From positions 62,001-126,000 of the forward strand of contig SUYC01000008.1 in the NCBI GenBank assembly GCA_015060625.1: a DNA stretch of 64,000 nucleotides, written 5' to 3'. Of the stretch, positions 45,219-52,883 are shown piece by piece (positions within the stretch are counted from its first letter, which is position 1; each line of letters begins with the position of its first letter). The translations under genes and the position numbers were made by a program. The notes under the pieces were generated by a model, which was not told the origin of the DNA, ran no database searches, and worked only from the letters and a program-made list of their open reading frames with translations. Source of the DNA: Xylanibacter ruminicola (GTDB lineage Bacteria > Bacteroidota > Bacteroidia > Bacteroidales > Bacteroidaceae).

Positions 45219-46253
45219 ATGATCCCATACTTTGTCTTTGCATTGTTGTTGCTACTATTCAGTAATAACAATAAGTTTTGGCACATGATGCTTGTCATAT
45301 TTGTATTCTCTGTGATCAGATATGATGTGGGATGGGATTATATGAATTATTATAATATAGCGAAGAATCCTGAGTCTGACATGGATTTCATGCGTTTCTC
45401 TTTCTTTTGGAAGGGAATTATATTATTTGCTAATTCTTGCAAATATCCTGAGTTGGCGATTATTATTCCTTCGATACTCATTTATCTTTTTACTTTTGCC
45501 GGCATTTATTTGTCTCGCAAAGGTGATGAAGAGAAAATAACATATTCGTTACTCGTCTATACTCTGTGGCCGTATTTCTATTTGAGTACGTTCAGTACCA
45601 TCCGGCAAGGCTTGGCTATAGCAATATGTTTGTTGATTTATCCATTGTTGAAGAGAAGAAAGATACTATGGGCTATTTTGTTGTTTGTGTTTAATATAGC
45701 TGTACACCCAAGCTCTGTCGTTTCACTCATTATGTTCCCTTTGATCTTGAGGAACTATCATATTAGTATGAAAGGCGTTTTTATAAGTATCGGAGTCGGT
45801 GTTTTTGTTTTGACAATCGCTTCTGTCCTATTGTCTTTTGTAGGTATGTATATGAATTACTTACAAGGCGGAGCTGATTTCGGAAAGGGATTGGCGGTTC
45901 TTTTGATAATGATAGGTATTGCATTATTATGGTGCATGTATATAGCTCAGAAGCAGAATGTGGACATTGAGTATATAGGTATTGTTATCATCTCGCTTTT
46001 TATTGAAGCTGCCATCTATTTGTTGGGATTACCGTCTGTAATGGCACGAGTCCTTTCTTATTTTTCAATTTTGATGATATTCGTCCTGTTTGATGCAGTT
46101 TGTTTGATCGACTATCGATTATCAAGGTTGGTGGTCATTGCGATGTCGTTGTTGTTTTTCTGGTATCTGAATCATACAACACTTGCTGATGAAGGATCTA
46201 GTGGTTATGTACCCTATAAGACTATTTTTGTGAATGATGAAAGCAAACTATAA
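45219..46253 (+). CDS. EpsG/Wzy-type polysaccharide polymerase
   Basis: The 344-residue protein has about ten membrane segments and the EpsG-family marks: an early FSVIRYDVGWDYMNYYNI element and FSTIRQGLAIAICLLIYPLLKRRK, followed by AVHPSSVVSLI. Such proteins join lipid-linked repeat units in the periplasm. Together with the Wzx flippase and the Wzz/Wza export proteins it makes this a Wzx/Wzy-dependent locus. It overlaps the next gene by 20 bases. Confidence 0.87.
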   Translation: MIPYFVFALLLLLFSNNNKFWHMMLVIFVFSVIRYDVGWDYMNYYNIAKNPESDMDFMRFSFFWKGIILFANSCKYPELAIIIPSILIYLFTFAGIYLSRKGDEEKITYSLLVYTLWPYFYLSTFSTIRQGLAIAICLLIYPLLKRRKILWAILLFVFNIAVHPSSVVSLIMFPLILRNYHISMKGVFISIGVGVFVLTIASVLLSFVGMYMNYLQGGADFGKGLAVLLIMIGIALLWCMYIAQKQNVDIEYIGIVIISLFIEAAIYLLGLPSVMARVLSYFSILMIFVLFDAVCLIDYRLSRLVVIAMSLLFFWYLNHTTLADEGSSGYVPYKTIFVNDESKL

Positions 46254-47175
46254 TATTCCTATACTGTTTGTTATTTTTAAGAGACCTGAAGTGACACAAG
46301 CTTCATTCAAGAAGATATGCGCTGTCAGGCCTCGTAAGCTATATATCGTCAGTGATGGTGCCCGGCCGGATCATGAGGGTGAACTGGAGTTAGTAGAGCA
46401 AACGCGTAAGATCGTGCTCGACGCTATTGATTGGGACTGCGAGCTTCATACAGATTTTAGGAATGAGAATATGGGCTGTGGCAAGGGTATGTATCATGCC
46501 ATATCATGGCTCTTCCAGAATGAAGAAATGGGTATCGTCCTCGAAGATGACTGCGTGGTTCAGCCATCCTTCTTTACTTTTATGCAGGAGATGCTCACTA
46601 AGTATCAGGATGATAATCGGATAGGCCTCGTTGCTGGATTCAATGGTGTCGCTTCAAAGGTTCGTTTGCCCTGGTCGTATTGTTTCTCCAGATATAAGGC
46701 CACATGGGGCTGGGGATCTTGGCGTCGAGCCTGGAATAATATGGATTTCGATATGACCTGGCGTGGCGGATGTCAGGAGGCTTCGGTTATCAATAATATG
46801 GGATATCGCAGTAAGGACTTGGCCTACTGGCGTCATCGCCTGAATCTTATTGATCAGAATGAGGTCAGCGCGTGGGATTGGCAGTGGTTCTTCTCGATGG
46901 CTGCCCAGAACCAGTTGACAGTTTTCCCTGCTAAGAGTCTGGTTTCAAATATTGGTTTTGGCGCAGGTGCTACCCACACTGGCCTCTTATGGGGAAAAGC
47001 GATTATGTGTGATGATGGTGATTTGGATTTCCCTTTGAGCCATCCTACCGCCGTTTGTCCGTATGTACCTTTTGAAAAGGCTTTCTATAGATATAATAAT
47101 GACTTATATACTACCATCAATCGCTTTGTTCCGCTGTGGTTCAAGCATGCGGTAAAGAGATTTTTATCAAAGTAA
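46234..47175 (+). CDS. GT-A-fold glycosyltransferase (nucleotide-diphospho-sugar transferase)
   Basis: The 313-residue protein begins NIPILFVIFKRPEVTQASFKKI and has KLYIVSDGARPDHEGE, GIVLEDDCVVQPSFFTFMQ as the metal-binding acidic motif, and TWGWGSWRRAWNNMD, the signature of HlpA-like sugar transferases found in Bacteroidales capsule loci. Two adjacent ATG codons begin the frame. The gene overlaps the polymerase gene by 20 bases. Confidence 0.83.
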   Translation: MMKANYNIPILFVIFKRPEVTQASFKKICAVRPRKLYIVSDGARPDHEGELELVEQTRKIVLDAIDWDCELHTDFRNENMGCGKGMYHAISWLFQNEEMGIVLEDDCVVQPSFFTFMQEMLTKYQDDNRIGLVAGFNGVASKVRLPWSYCFSRYKATWGWGSWRRAWNNMDFDMTWRGGCQEASVINNMGYRSKDLAYWRHRLNLIDQNEVSAWDWQWFFSMAAQNQLTVFPAKSLVSNIGFGAGATHTGLLWGKAIMCDDGDLDFPLSHPTAVCPYVPFEKAFYRYNNDLYTTINRFVPLWFKHAVKRFLSK

Positions 47176-47176
47176 T

Positions 47177-47869
47177 ATGGCATATATCAAATATAAAGAT
47201 CAGAAGTTTAAATATAAGTTTTGCCCGCTTTATGAGGGTATCAAGGAACTCGATAAGGACATCGCTATGCGTAATCTTGTGACGCTGAAGGAGGTGGCCG
47301 ATGAGTATGGTTTCCGTTTCTATCTTGCCTATGGAACCTTGCTTGGAGCTGTGAGAGAGCAAGATTTTATAGCACACGATGAGGATATTGATCTGGCAGC
47401 AGAGTTTGCTCAGTTGGATGTCCTGATGGCGATGCTGCCAAAACTTCTGGAGTGTGGTTTTAAGATTGCCCGCTGGGAGGAACGTGGTTTCATATCCATC
47501 ATTCGGGATAATGAGTATATCGATATTTATTTGTATCGCCAGGCGACGCCTAAAATGATGATTTGCTGTGGTGAACCTATACCTCGCAAGTTCTTTGACG
47601 ATACAACCACTATCATGTTCCGAGGCTACGAGTTCTTGGTGCCAAGTCAATATGAGGAGTTGCTTGTCTTTCTCTATGGTAATGATTGGAGGGTGCCCGT
47701 TGTATGGAATGACTATACGCCTTCGCTTATGAAAAAGGTGAAGGCATATGTGATTACTTATATTAAATATTATGTTCCCAAATTCCTGCTGAAACCATAC
47801 TTCGTGTGGAAAGAGAAGAAGATGTATAACAAGTATGTGGAAAAGGGGAGAATTCAAAAATACCTTTAA
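47177..47869 (+). CDS. LicD-family phosphotransferase
   Basis: LicD proteins transfer phosphocholine or related groups from CDP-activated donors onto cell-surface sugars. The 230-residue protein contains the family core YGTLLGAVREQDFIAHDEDIDLA, in which the Asp residues bind metal, and a YIDIYLYR element. No choline uptake or kinase genes are in the window, but a complete pathway to CMP-2-aminoethylphosphonate is, so the inferred donor is that compound. It competes for this role with the TagF-like protein at 35336-36649; the two could modify different sugars. Confidence 0.85.
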   Translation: MAYIKYKDQKFKYKFCPLYEGIKELDKDIAMRNLVTLKEVADEYGFRFYLAYGTLLGAVREQDFIAHDEDIDLAAEFAQLDVLMAMLPKLLECGFKIARWEERGFISIIRDNEYIDIYLYRQATPKMMICCGEPIPRKFFDDTTTIMFRGYEFLVPSQYEELLVFLYGNDWRVPVVWNDYTPSLMKKVKAYVITYIKYYVPKFLLKPYFVWKEKKMYNKYVEKGRIQKYL

Positions 47870-47902
47870 TTATTTTCAACGAAGTCGTGGACAATTGGAT
47901 TA

Positions 47903-48679
47903 ATGAAGATTTCTATACTTACAGCAACATATAATAGCGATAAGACACTGCGTGATACTATAGAAAGTGTGCTTCGGCAGAGCTGTCGGGATTTTGAATA
48001 TATTCTTATCGATGGTGGGTCGAAGGACAATACGGTTGATATCATTAAAGAGTATGAGCCCAAGTTCGAGGGACGGTTGAAATATGTCAGCGAACCTGAT
48101 AATGGTATTTATGATGCAATGAACAAAGGTATCAGGATGGCCACTGGTGATGTGGTGGGCATTTTGAACTCGGATGATTTCTATACATCTGATGATGCGT
48201 TGCAGAAGATTGCTGATGCGTTTGAGCATAATGATATCGATGCTACTTATGGTGATATCCATTTCGTGAATGATGATGACCTGACTAAAATGGTGAGATA
48301 TTACTCGTCGGCAGTGTTTAAACGTTCGTTTATGCGATTTGGTTTGATGCCGGCACATCCTTCTTTTTATTGCAAACGTGAGGTGTATGAAAAATATGGT
48401 GTTTTTGATACCTCATATCGAATAGCAGCAGATTTTGAAAATTTGCTCCGATTGATTTTTATTCATCGCATCAAAATGCTTTATATCCCGAAAGATTTTG
48501 TGACCATGCGAACAGGTGGGGCCTCGACTGCAGGTTTCGCCAGCAGGCGAAAAATCATGCGTGAGCACCTGCAGGCCATGAAGAAGAATGGAGTGTACTC
48601 CAATTTCTTTCTGCTGAGCCTGCGCTATTTTTATAAGATTTATGAACTGATGCGTGGAGGAAGGCATCAGGTATTATAG
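47903..48679 (+). CDS. Family 2 glycosyltransferase (last gene of the capsule locus)
   Basis: The 258-residue protein has MKISILTATYNSDKTLRDTIESVLRQ, LIDGGSKDNTVDIIKEY, SEPDNGIYDAMNKGI and LNSDDFY as DxD equivalent, as in WcaA/WcaE-like transferases. HPSFYCKREVYEKYGVFDTSYRIAADFE is typical of the acceptor half. It is the end of the biosynthetic genes on this strand. Its stop codon touches the end of a minus-strand gene remnant. No initiating sugar-phosphate transferase (WbaP or WecA type) is seen in the locus. Confidence 0.87.
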   Translation: MKISILTATYNSDKTLRDTIESVLRQSCRDFEYILIDGGSKDNTVDIIKEYEPKFEGRLKYVSEPDNGIYDAMNKGIRMATGDVVGILNSDDFYTSDDALQKIADAFEHNDIDATYGDIHFVNDDDLTKMVRYYSSAVFKRSFMRFGLMPAHPSFYCKREVYEKYGVFDTSYRIAADFENLLRLIFIHRIKMLYIPKDFVTMRTGGASTAGFASRRKIMREHLQAMKKNGVYSNFFLLSLRYFYKIYELMRGGRHQVL

Positions 48680-49061
48680 CTTCTCAATTTTGCAAGCATG
48701 AGTTTTCTGCTGTTTGTGGTAGTTAATGCCGACAAGCAGCAGATTTTTTGTATATGGAACTACCCTCTCGGGGTAGTTTTTTTGTTTTATCTGGTTGATG
48801 GCCGTATCGGCATCTTTATCGTATTTTAGCTCTAACACGATAGCAGGGGAATCTACGTGTTTGCGTGGGATTAATACGATGTCGGCAATTTCTTGATAGG
48901 CAGAATACCAGTGAGATAAACACCTGCAAACACCTGCATAGACAAACCGCCCTTAAACATGCGACGTAACCAGCTAACATAACGATCCATGGCTGATGTA
49001 CCTTTGGGGAATTCGCGGCAGATGGCATCCCACTCGTCGATGATAAAGACTGAAAGCCCAT
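48674..49061 (-). pseudogene. Frameshifted, truncated remnant of an AAA-ATPase-like / PD-(D/E)XK (DUF1703) gene
   Basis: Read on the minus strand, one frame gives GLSVFIIDEWDAICREFPKG, then TSAMDRYVSWLRRMFKG, the Walker B and following region of this ATPase family. It then stops, and a different frame gives IVLELKYDKDADTAINQI and NYPERVVPYTKNLLLVGIN, the C-terminal PD-(D/E)XK nuclease-like domain, ending with TAA at 48674-48676. The N-terminal half and much of the middle are missing. The same gene family left a remnant at 30854-31003 on the plus strand, so remnants bracket the biosynthetic part of the capsule locus. Confidence 0.72.
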
Positions 49062-49130
49062 GTTACCGACATTGATATTACCCCTTCCCCCGCTTTTAAC
49101 AAAAGTTAATATGACTGTAAGGAGATCTTC

Positions 49131-50711
49131 TTACAATCTAATCATTTCGTCACATAACTCACCGACAGCTTTACGATGGGTGATAAGGAGTATGGTCTTG
49201 TCGGGGTATGCTGAGAAGATACGTTTATAGAGCTCACGTTCAGTTTCTTCGTCGAGTGAACTGCTGATCTCGTCAAGCAGCAGGATGTCGCCGCCGTGGA
49301 GCAGTCCACGGGCAATGGCGATGCGTTGTGCCTGCCCCTCGCTGAGTCCGCTGCCGCGTTCACCAAGTTCTGTGTTGAGACCATCGGGAAGGTCAAAGAC
49401 GAAATCGGCACAGGCCGTATGCATCACCTCACGCAGTTCATCTTCTGTGGCATCAGGCTTTGCCAGTTGCAGGTTATAGCGGATGGTGCCGCTCATCAGG
49501 GTGTTGCCTTGTGGCACGAAACAGAGTTCACCGCCTACTTCCACCTTGCCTTCTGTCAGCTCGATAAAACCGAGAATTAGCCGGAACAGCGTAGTTTTAC
49601 CTATACCCGTCTCGCCCATGATGGCGGTCTTGGAGCCTTGTCGGAAGTCATGCGTGAAGTGCGAAAGAATCTCCCTGTCACCCTTGGCATAGCGGAATGA
49701 GACATCTTTGAAACGGATGCCCTTAGAACTTGTATTGCCATTCCGCACAACAGTTGGGGCTTGTGTTGTCTGTTCCAGTTCACAGAGTCTGTCAATACTC
49801 GCTGTGGTATGTATTACCGCAGGCACCATGTTCAGCAGTTGTAGGATGGGGTGTTGAATCATGCCTACCAGTTGCAGGAACGAGGTCATCACACCGAAGG
49901 AGATGGCCCCCGTACGCAGTTGGAGACCACCCCAGACAAATGCCAGCAGATAGCCGAGCCCGAACACGCAGCCCATGATGAGCCTTGTCATAATAGTAAA
50001 CCGCATCCGCCGCATGACATTGCCCCTGAGCCGCTGCTGCATCGCGTCGAGACGCCCGGTCACCCACTGCTCACTGCCCAGAGAGCGCAGTACGGCGTTA
50101 TGCTCCATGCTCTCCTGCACCTGCATCTGGATACGACTTTCGTCCTGCCGGATGTCGAGTGTCATCTGTCGCAGCCTTCTGGAAATGAGTTTGCCGAAGA
50201 CGATGGCAAGGGGTGTCAGTAACAGCAGCGCCCATGCCAGACGTGCGTCAAACCATCGCATCAGCAGGAAGGCACCGCAGAGTTGCATCATCGTGATAAT
50301 CATCTGGGGCAGTGTGTCGGTGGTCGTTGTGCTTACCTGCTCTATGTCCTTCGCCAAGCGCGAGGTGACATCGCCCGAATGCAATTCCTTTTCCGTAAAC
50401 AACTGACGGTGGAACAGGTTGCTGAAGATGCGCAAACGCAGGGCATTCGTCTGTCTGACACTCGCAGACGTTGTAAGCCAGTAACCAATCTGTCTTAATA
50501 TCACACCGCCCACGACGGTCAGCACCAGCCACGTCACCATCTGCATGATGTCGTCAGCCGTCCCCATGCGGATAGTCTCATCAATGAATCGTTTGCTGAG
50601 CCACACCATCAGCAGACCGAGCACCACTTGCCCGATACCTGTCACAATGCGCACCGCCGGATTCCAACGGATGCCCCGTGAGTTATTCCACAACCACCAG
50701 ACGTAGTTCAT
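49131..50711 (-). CDS. ABC transporter, fused membrane and ATPase domains (peptide/lipid exporter type)
   Basis: The 526-residue half-transporter has about six membrane segments in residues 1-300 and an ATPase domain with Walker A GETGIGKTT, signature LSEGQAQRIAIARGL, Walker B ILLLDEISSSLDEET and the switch His in LLITHRK. It works as a dimer. There is no N-terminal C39 peptidase domain, so cleavage would need a separate protease, which the upstream S24/S26-like gene could supply. The ATG at 50711 overlaps the PqqD-like stop as ATGA and is preferred over an upstream Met. It is the last of four coupled genes. Export of a processed peptide is an inference from this context. Confidence 0.88.
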   Translation of the reverse strand: MNYVWWLWNNSRGIRWNPAVRIVTGIGQVVLGLLMVWLSKRFIDETIRMGTADDIMQMVTWLVLTVVGGVILRQIGYWLTTSASVRQTNALRLRIFSNLFHRQLFTEKELHSGDVTSRLAKDIEQVSTTTTDTLPQMIITMMQLCGAFLLMRWFDARLAWALLLLTPLAIVFGKLISRRLRQMTLDIRQDESRIQMQVQESMEHNAVLRSLGSEQWVTGRLDAMQQRLRGNVMRRMRFTIMTRLIMGCVFGLGYLLAFVWGGLQLRTGAISFGVMTSFLQLVGMIQHPILQLLNMVPAVIHTTASIDRLCELEQTTQAPTVVRNGNTSSKGIRFKDVSFRYAKGDREILSHFTHDFRQGSKTAIMGETGIGKTTLFRLILGFIELTEGKVEVGGELCFVPQGNTLMSGTIRYNLQLAKPDATEDELREVMHTACADFVFDLPDGLNTELGERGSGLSEGQAQRIAIARGLLHGGDILLLDEISSSLDEETERELYKRIFSAYPDKTILLITHRKAVGELCDEMIRL

Positions 50712-50977
50712 TCCACGACATTCACTTTCTGCCACTCGCCAATGATCTCGGCCACATCCTGCCGGGCTTCCTCTGCCGTTACTTCGTATTCATCACACAA
50801 TCTTTCGGCCAATGCCTCGATGGTGAAGTCGCCCATCTCCTGAGCCTGTTTCCACAGCCATGCTGCCGTCTCGTTCAGAGCCAGCAACTTTCCGAAGTTG
50901 ATAGCCCCAAGGCCCTCACCCATAATCACATGTTCGCCGCACACTTCGCGCAGCACAAATCCTTCCTTGATTCTCAT
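50708..50977 (-). CDS. PqqD-family peptide-binding protein (RiPP recognition element)
   Basis: PqqD-like proteins bind the leader of a ribosomally made peptide by adding its strand to their sheet, presenting it to modifying enzymes. The 89-residue protein has the family pattern: two short strands (FVLREVCGEHVIMGEG, INFGKLLALNETAAWLWKQA) and the following helices (LAERLCDEYEVTAEEARQDVAEIIGEW). It is a stand-alone domain, 2 bases after the peptidase gene and overlapping the ABC gene by 4 bases. The substrate would have to be a small peptide; the 42-residue product of 52741-52869 is the best candidate nearby. Confidence 0.87.
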   Translation of the reverse strand: MRIKEGFVLREVCGEHVIMGEGLGAINFGKLLALNETAAWLWKQAQEMGDFTIEALAERLCDEYEVTAEEARQDVAEIIGEWQKVNVVE

Positions 50978-50979
50978 TT

Positions 50980-51411
50980 TTACTTTTTTGCTCTTCTATA
51001 TATTGCCAATAAATATCTTCTCACAGGGCGCAGCCAGTACCATATCCTTGCAGCCGACTTCCGCCACCTATTATATAAATAATGTGTACGTTCCTTATCA
51101 TCCACCACATGCGTCGCCGTGGCCTTGATGTCACTGATGAAACAGCTCTCCGTACCTGCCAGATTGCCGTCGCCCATCAGCGTGACCCGTTCGCCATCGA
51201 TACGGATAATCCGATGCACCACATAACGACAGCCGTCAGCCCACGCCAGTACTACATGTCCCGCCTTCGGCGCAATTGGCTTTTGCAGGATGACGCTCTC
51301 CCTGCCACCGATGATAAACGGCAACATACTATTGCCATTGACGGGAAACGTCACGCTTACCCCCTCATCCACCAACCGTATGGCTTCCTCTATGATCTCA
51401 TTATCAGTCAT
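50980..51411 (-). CDS. S24/S26-family signal-peptidase-like protein
   Basis: The 143-residue protein has the nucleophile motif GNSMLPF near residue 27, a VVLAWADGCRYVVHRIIR strand region in which the usual catalytic Lys of bacterial signal peptidases is replaced by His (VVHRI), as in SipW/ER-type enzymes, and the later GDGN motif. A basic C-terminal region (WYWLRPVRRYLLAIYRRAKK) may associate with the membrane. Its start overlaps the kinase-like gene's stop as ATGA. In this operon it is likely to be the protease that removes a peptide leader, but this is inferred. Confidence 0.82.
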   Translation of the reverse strand: MTDNEIIEEAIRLVDEGVSVTFPVNGNSMLPFIIGGRESVILQKPIAPKAGHVVLAWADGCRYVVHRIIRIDGERVTLMGDGNLAGTESCFISDIKATATHVVDDKERTHYLYNRWRKSAARIWYWLRPVRRYLLAIYRRAKK

Positions 51412-52262
51412 CGCGTGATGGTTTCGTTACACAGTTTCGCTGCCTCTTCGTCGGGCAGACACTCCAGATGCCACACGGGAACCGTCGAAGCCAGCAGGTT
51501 CTCCGTCAAGTGAAGCCCGTCTGCGATACGCTCATCCCAGCGCATGCCGCTGATGCTCTCCACCAGTGCCGCATACGCATGAATGCCATTTAATCGGCAG
51601 ATTTTATTATAGGGTGCCTGACTCAACATGACAATGCCGCTAAGGGGACAGCTTACGTTACGATAGCACGGTGTCTTGCCGCTCCAAGGCGAACCATACA
51701 CCACCGCATGACGATCCTCACCGAGACGCACCACCGGGTTGTCATCGTTCACCAGAGCCGTATCCGCTATATACCGCTGCCACAGACTGGCATGGGTGCT
51801 CTTCCCTGTACCACTTGGTCCGAGAAACATATATCCCTTACCCTCATAACTCACTACTGCCGCATGGAACAGTGCCGTACCATTTTCCGCAGTAGCCAGT
51901 GCAAACATGATCATTATCGCATTGTCTATTGCCATCTTCGTGTGCCGTCCTGCCGTGACAAGCCGTCCCTTTCGATAGTCGGCAGAGCAGACGAGCCATC
52001 CTGCCGTTGCGCCCCACCAGATAAAGTCGAACACTGCTTCACCCTCAGCCGTATGTCCGCAGACGATCTCCTGTCCCTCCTCCTCTTGGCGTATTTCCTC
52101 TGAGTAGTCAGGTGCATCCCCATCCTCTACGTCTATCTCAAACACTGTCTCACCGTCAGCACAGGCAAACGGCTCATAATTGGTCATCAGTGCAAGGATA
52201 CTCTCCTCGCCACTGACGCAGAACCGATGCCCTGCCACCTCGTAATATCTTGTCTCTCTCAT
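51408..52262 (-). CDS. HPr-kinase-like P-loop protein
   Basis: The protein has about 284 residues. The C-terminal half carries the P-loop FLGPSGTGKSTHASLW and LVNDDNPVV, as in HPr kinase-like proteins of RiPP and PqqD-linked gene clusters, some of which phosphorylate peptides. The HPr-binding parts of true HprK are missing. The N-terminal half has small beta-rich elements (YYEVAGHRFCV). The ATG at 52262 gives the N-terminus seen in such proteins; an in-frame ATG at 52304 would add 14 residues. It is the first gene of the operon and is transcribed from one of the twin promoters at 52375-52463. Confidence 0.8.
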   Translation of the reverse strand: MRETRYYEVAGHRFCVSGEESILALMTNYEPFACADGETVFEIDVEDGDAPDYSEEIRQEEEGQEIVCGHTAEGEAVFDFIWWGATAGWLVCSADYRKGRLVTAGRHTKMAIDNAIMIMFALATAENGTALFHAAVVSYEGKGYMFLGPSGTGKSTHASLWQRYIADTALVNDDNPVVRLGEDRHAVVYGSPWSGKTPCYRNVSCPLSGIVMLSQAPYNKICRLNGIHAYAALVESISGMRWDERIADGLHLTENLLASTVPVWHLECLPDEEAAKLCNETITR

Positions 52263-52374
52263 CTTGGAATATCTCTTAGTGATAACGTCATGTACCTGAT
52301 GCATATAGGTAGCGCCTTGACAATAGCCATTCAGGACTGTAGCATCCGTCTCGTTGTCGTTTTTACGTTACGGG

Positions 52375-52463
52375 TGCAAAGATAGTGCAAAATTTCGATA
52401 AAACGAAGAGAATGCAAATATATTTGTGTTCTTGAGTGGGAGAAATTTTGCACTATCTTTGCA
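52375..52463. promoter_or_regulatory. Divergent twin promoters built on a perfect 22-base inverted repeat
   Basis: Positions 52375-52396 and 52442-52463 are exact reverse complements, 45 bases apart. Each arm carries TATCTTTG (-7 box at 52384-52377 on minus, 52454-52461 on plus) pointing outwards. The plus promoter has TTG at 52432-52434 with a 19-base spacer. The minus one has TTCG at 52407-52404 with 19 bases. The two transcripts should begin with matching upstream sequence and may share control. Confidence 0.75.
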
Positions 52464-52488
52464 GCGGAAACCCAAACATGTTAGGATT

Positions 52489-52749
52489 ATGACAGCAAAT
52501 GAGACTATAAAGAAAGGTTGGACACGCGAGGATTTCCTTGCGCTGTTGGAACGTGGCCGCCAGATTAAGGCAAGACGCCAAAAGGAAGCCGAAGAATGGT
52601 ATGCAGAACGTCAGCGCCGCAAGAAGGAGGCTGCCGAGTCGGCGGATCAGAGTCCCCTGACCCATCAAAGATACAACTTTTCCTCGGAATCTACAAATCA
52701 TCCGCGAAAAAAAAGGAGCAGAAACTTCTGCTCCTTCGTTCTAGCCTAA
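52489..52749 (+). CDS. Small basic helical protein of unknown function
   Basis: The 86-residue frame begins MTANETIKKGWTREDFLALL, about 28 bases after the plus-strand promoter. Residues 10-50 are a strongly charged helix (RGRQIKARRQKEAEEWYAERQRRKKEA), possibly a coiled coil. The last 15 or so residues are encoded by the hairpin and A-run that form the minus-strand terminator at 52705-52737, so the true protein may have evolved its end from that structure. I do not recognise the family. Being divergent from the peptidase/PqqD operon with a matching promoter, it could be a regulator or partner of that module. Confidence 0.55.
   Translation: MTANETIKKGWTREDFLALLERGRQIKARRQKEAEEWYAERQRRKKEAAESADQSPLTHQRYNFSSESTNHPRKKRSRNFCSFVLA
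52705..52737 (-). terminator. Intrinsic terminator of the surface protein/peptide transcript
   Basis: On the minus strand AAGGAGCAG pairs with CTGCTCCTT around a 6-base loop and is followed by eight T (the A-run 52707-52714 on plus). It lies just past the stop of the 42-residue peptide gene. Confidence 0.8.
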
Positions 52750-52869
52750 CTCGTAGTACTCTTCATTATTTCCCTCCAGTTCTTTGGGTTCAGGGCTGCC
52801 TACTAGCAGTGCTGCACTACGCTTGAGCATTACCACTCGCATTTCGGGTTTTGAATATATCTTTTTCAT
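52741..52869 (-). CDS. 42-residue peptide, candidate RiPP-like precursor
   Basis: The translation starts MKKIYSKPEMRVVML, continues KRSAALLVGS, and ends PEPKELEGNNEEYYELG. The basic N-terminal half has the Tyr-x-x-Pro motif (YSKP) also found in lasso-peptide leaders, where a PqqD-like protein binds it. A hydrophobic AALLVGS stretch could be a cleavage zone, and an acidic, Tyr-containing 17-residue end would be the core. Short proteins with this MKKxYxKP...LLxxS layout are widespread in Prevotella-like genomes, with no known function to my knowledge. It starts 14 bases after the stop of the giant surface protein gene and is followed by an intrinsic terminator, so it is probably the last gene of that transcript. 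Confidence 0.72.
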   Translation of the reverse strand: MKKIYSKPEMRVVMLKRSAALLVGSPEPKELEGNNEEYYELG

Positions 52870-52883
52870 TGTCGTTAAAATGT

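Noticed and set aside
52259..52330. 23-codon frame MAIVKALPICIRYM... on the minus strand, ending in an ATGA overlap with the HPr-kinase-like gene
   Set aside because: It is short, has no recognisable motif and competes with an in-frame extension of the kinase-like gene; it could be a translational-coupling leader but is not supported enough to list.
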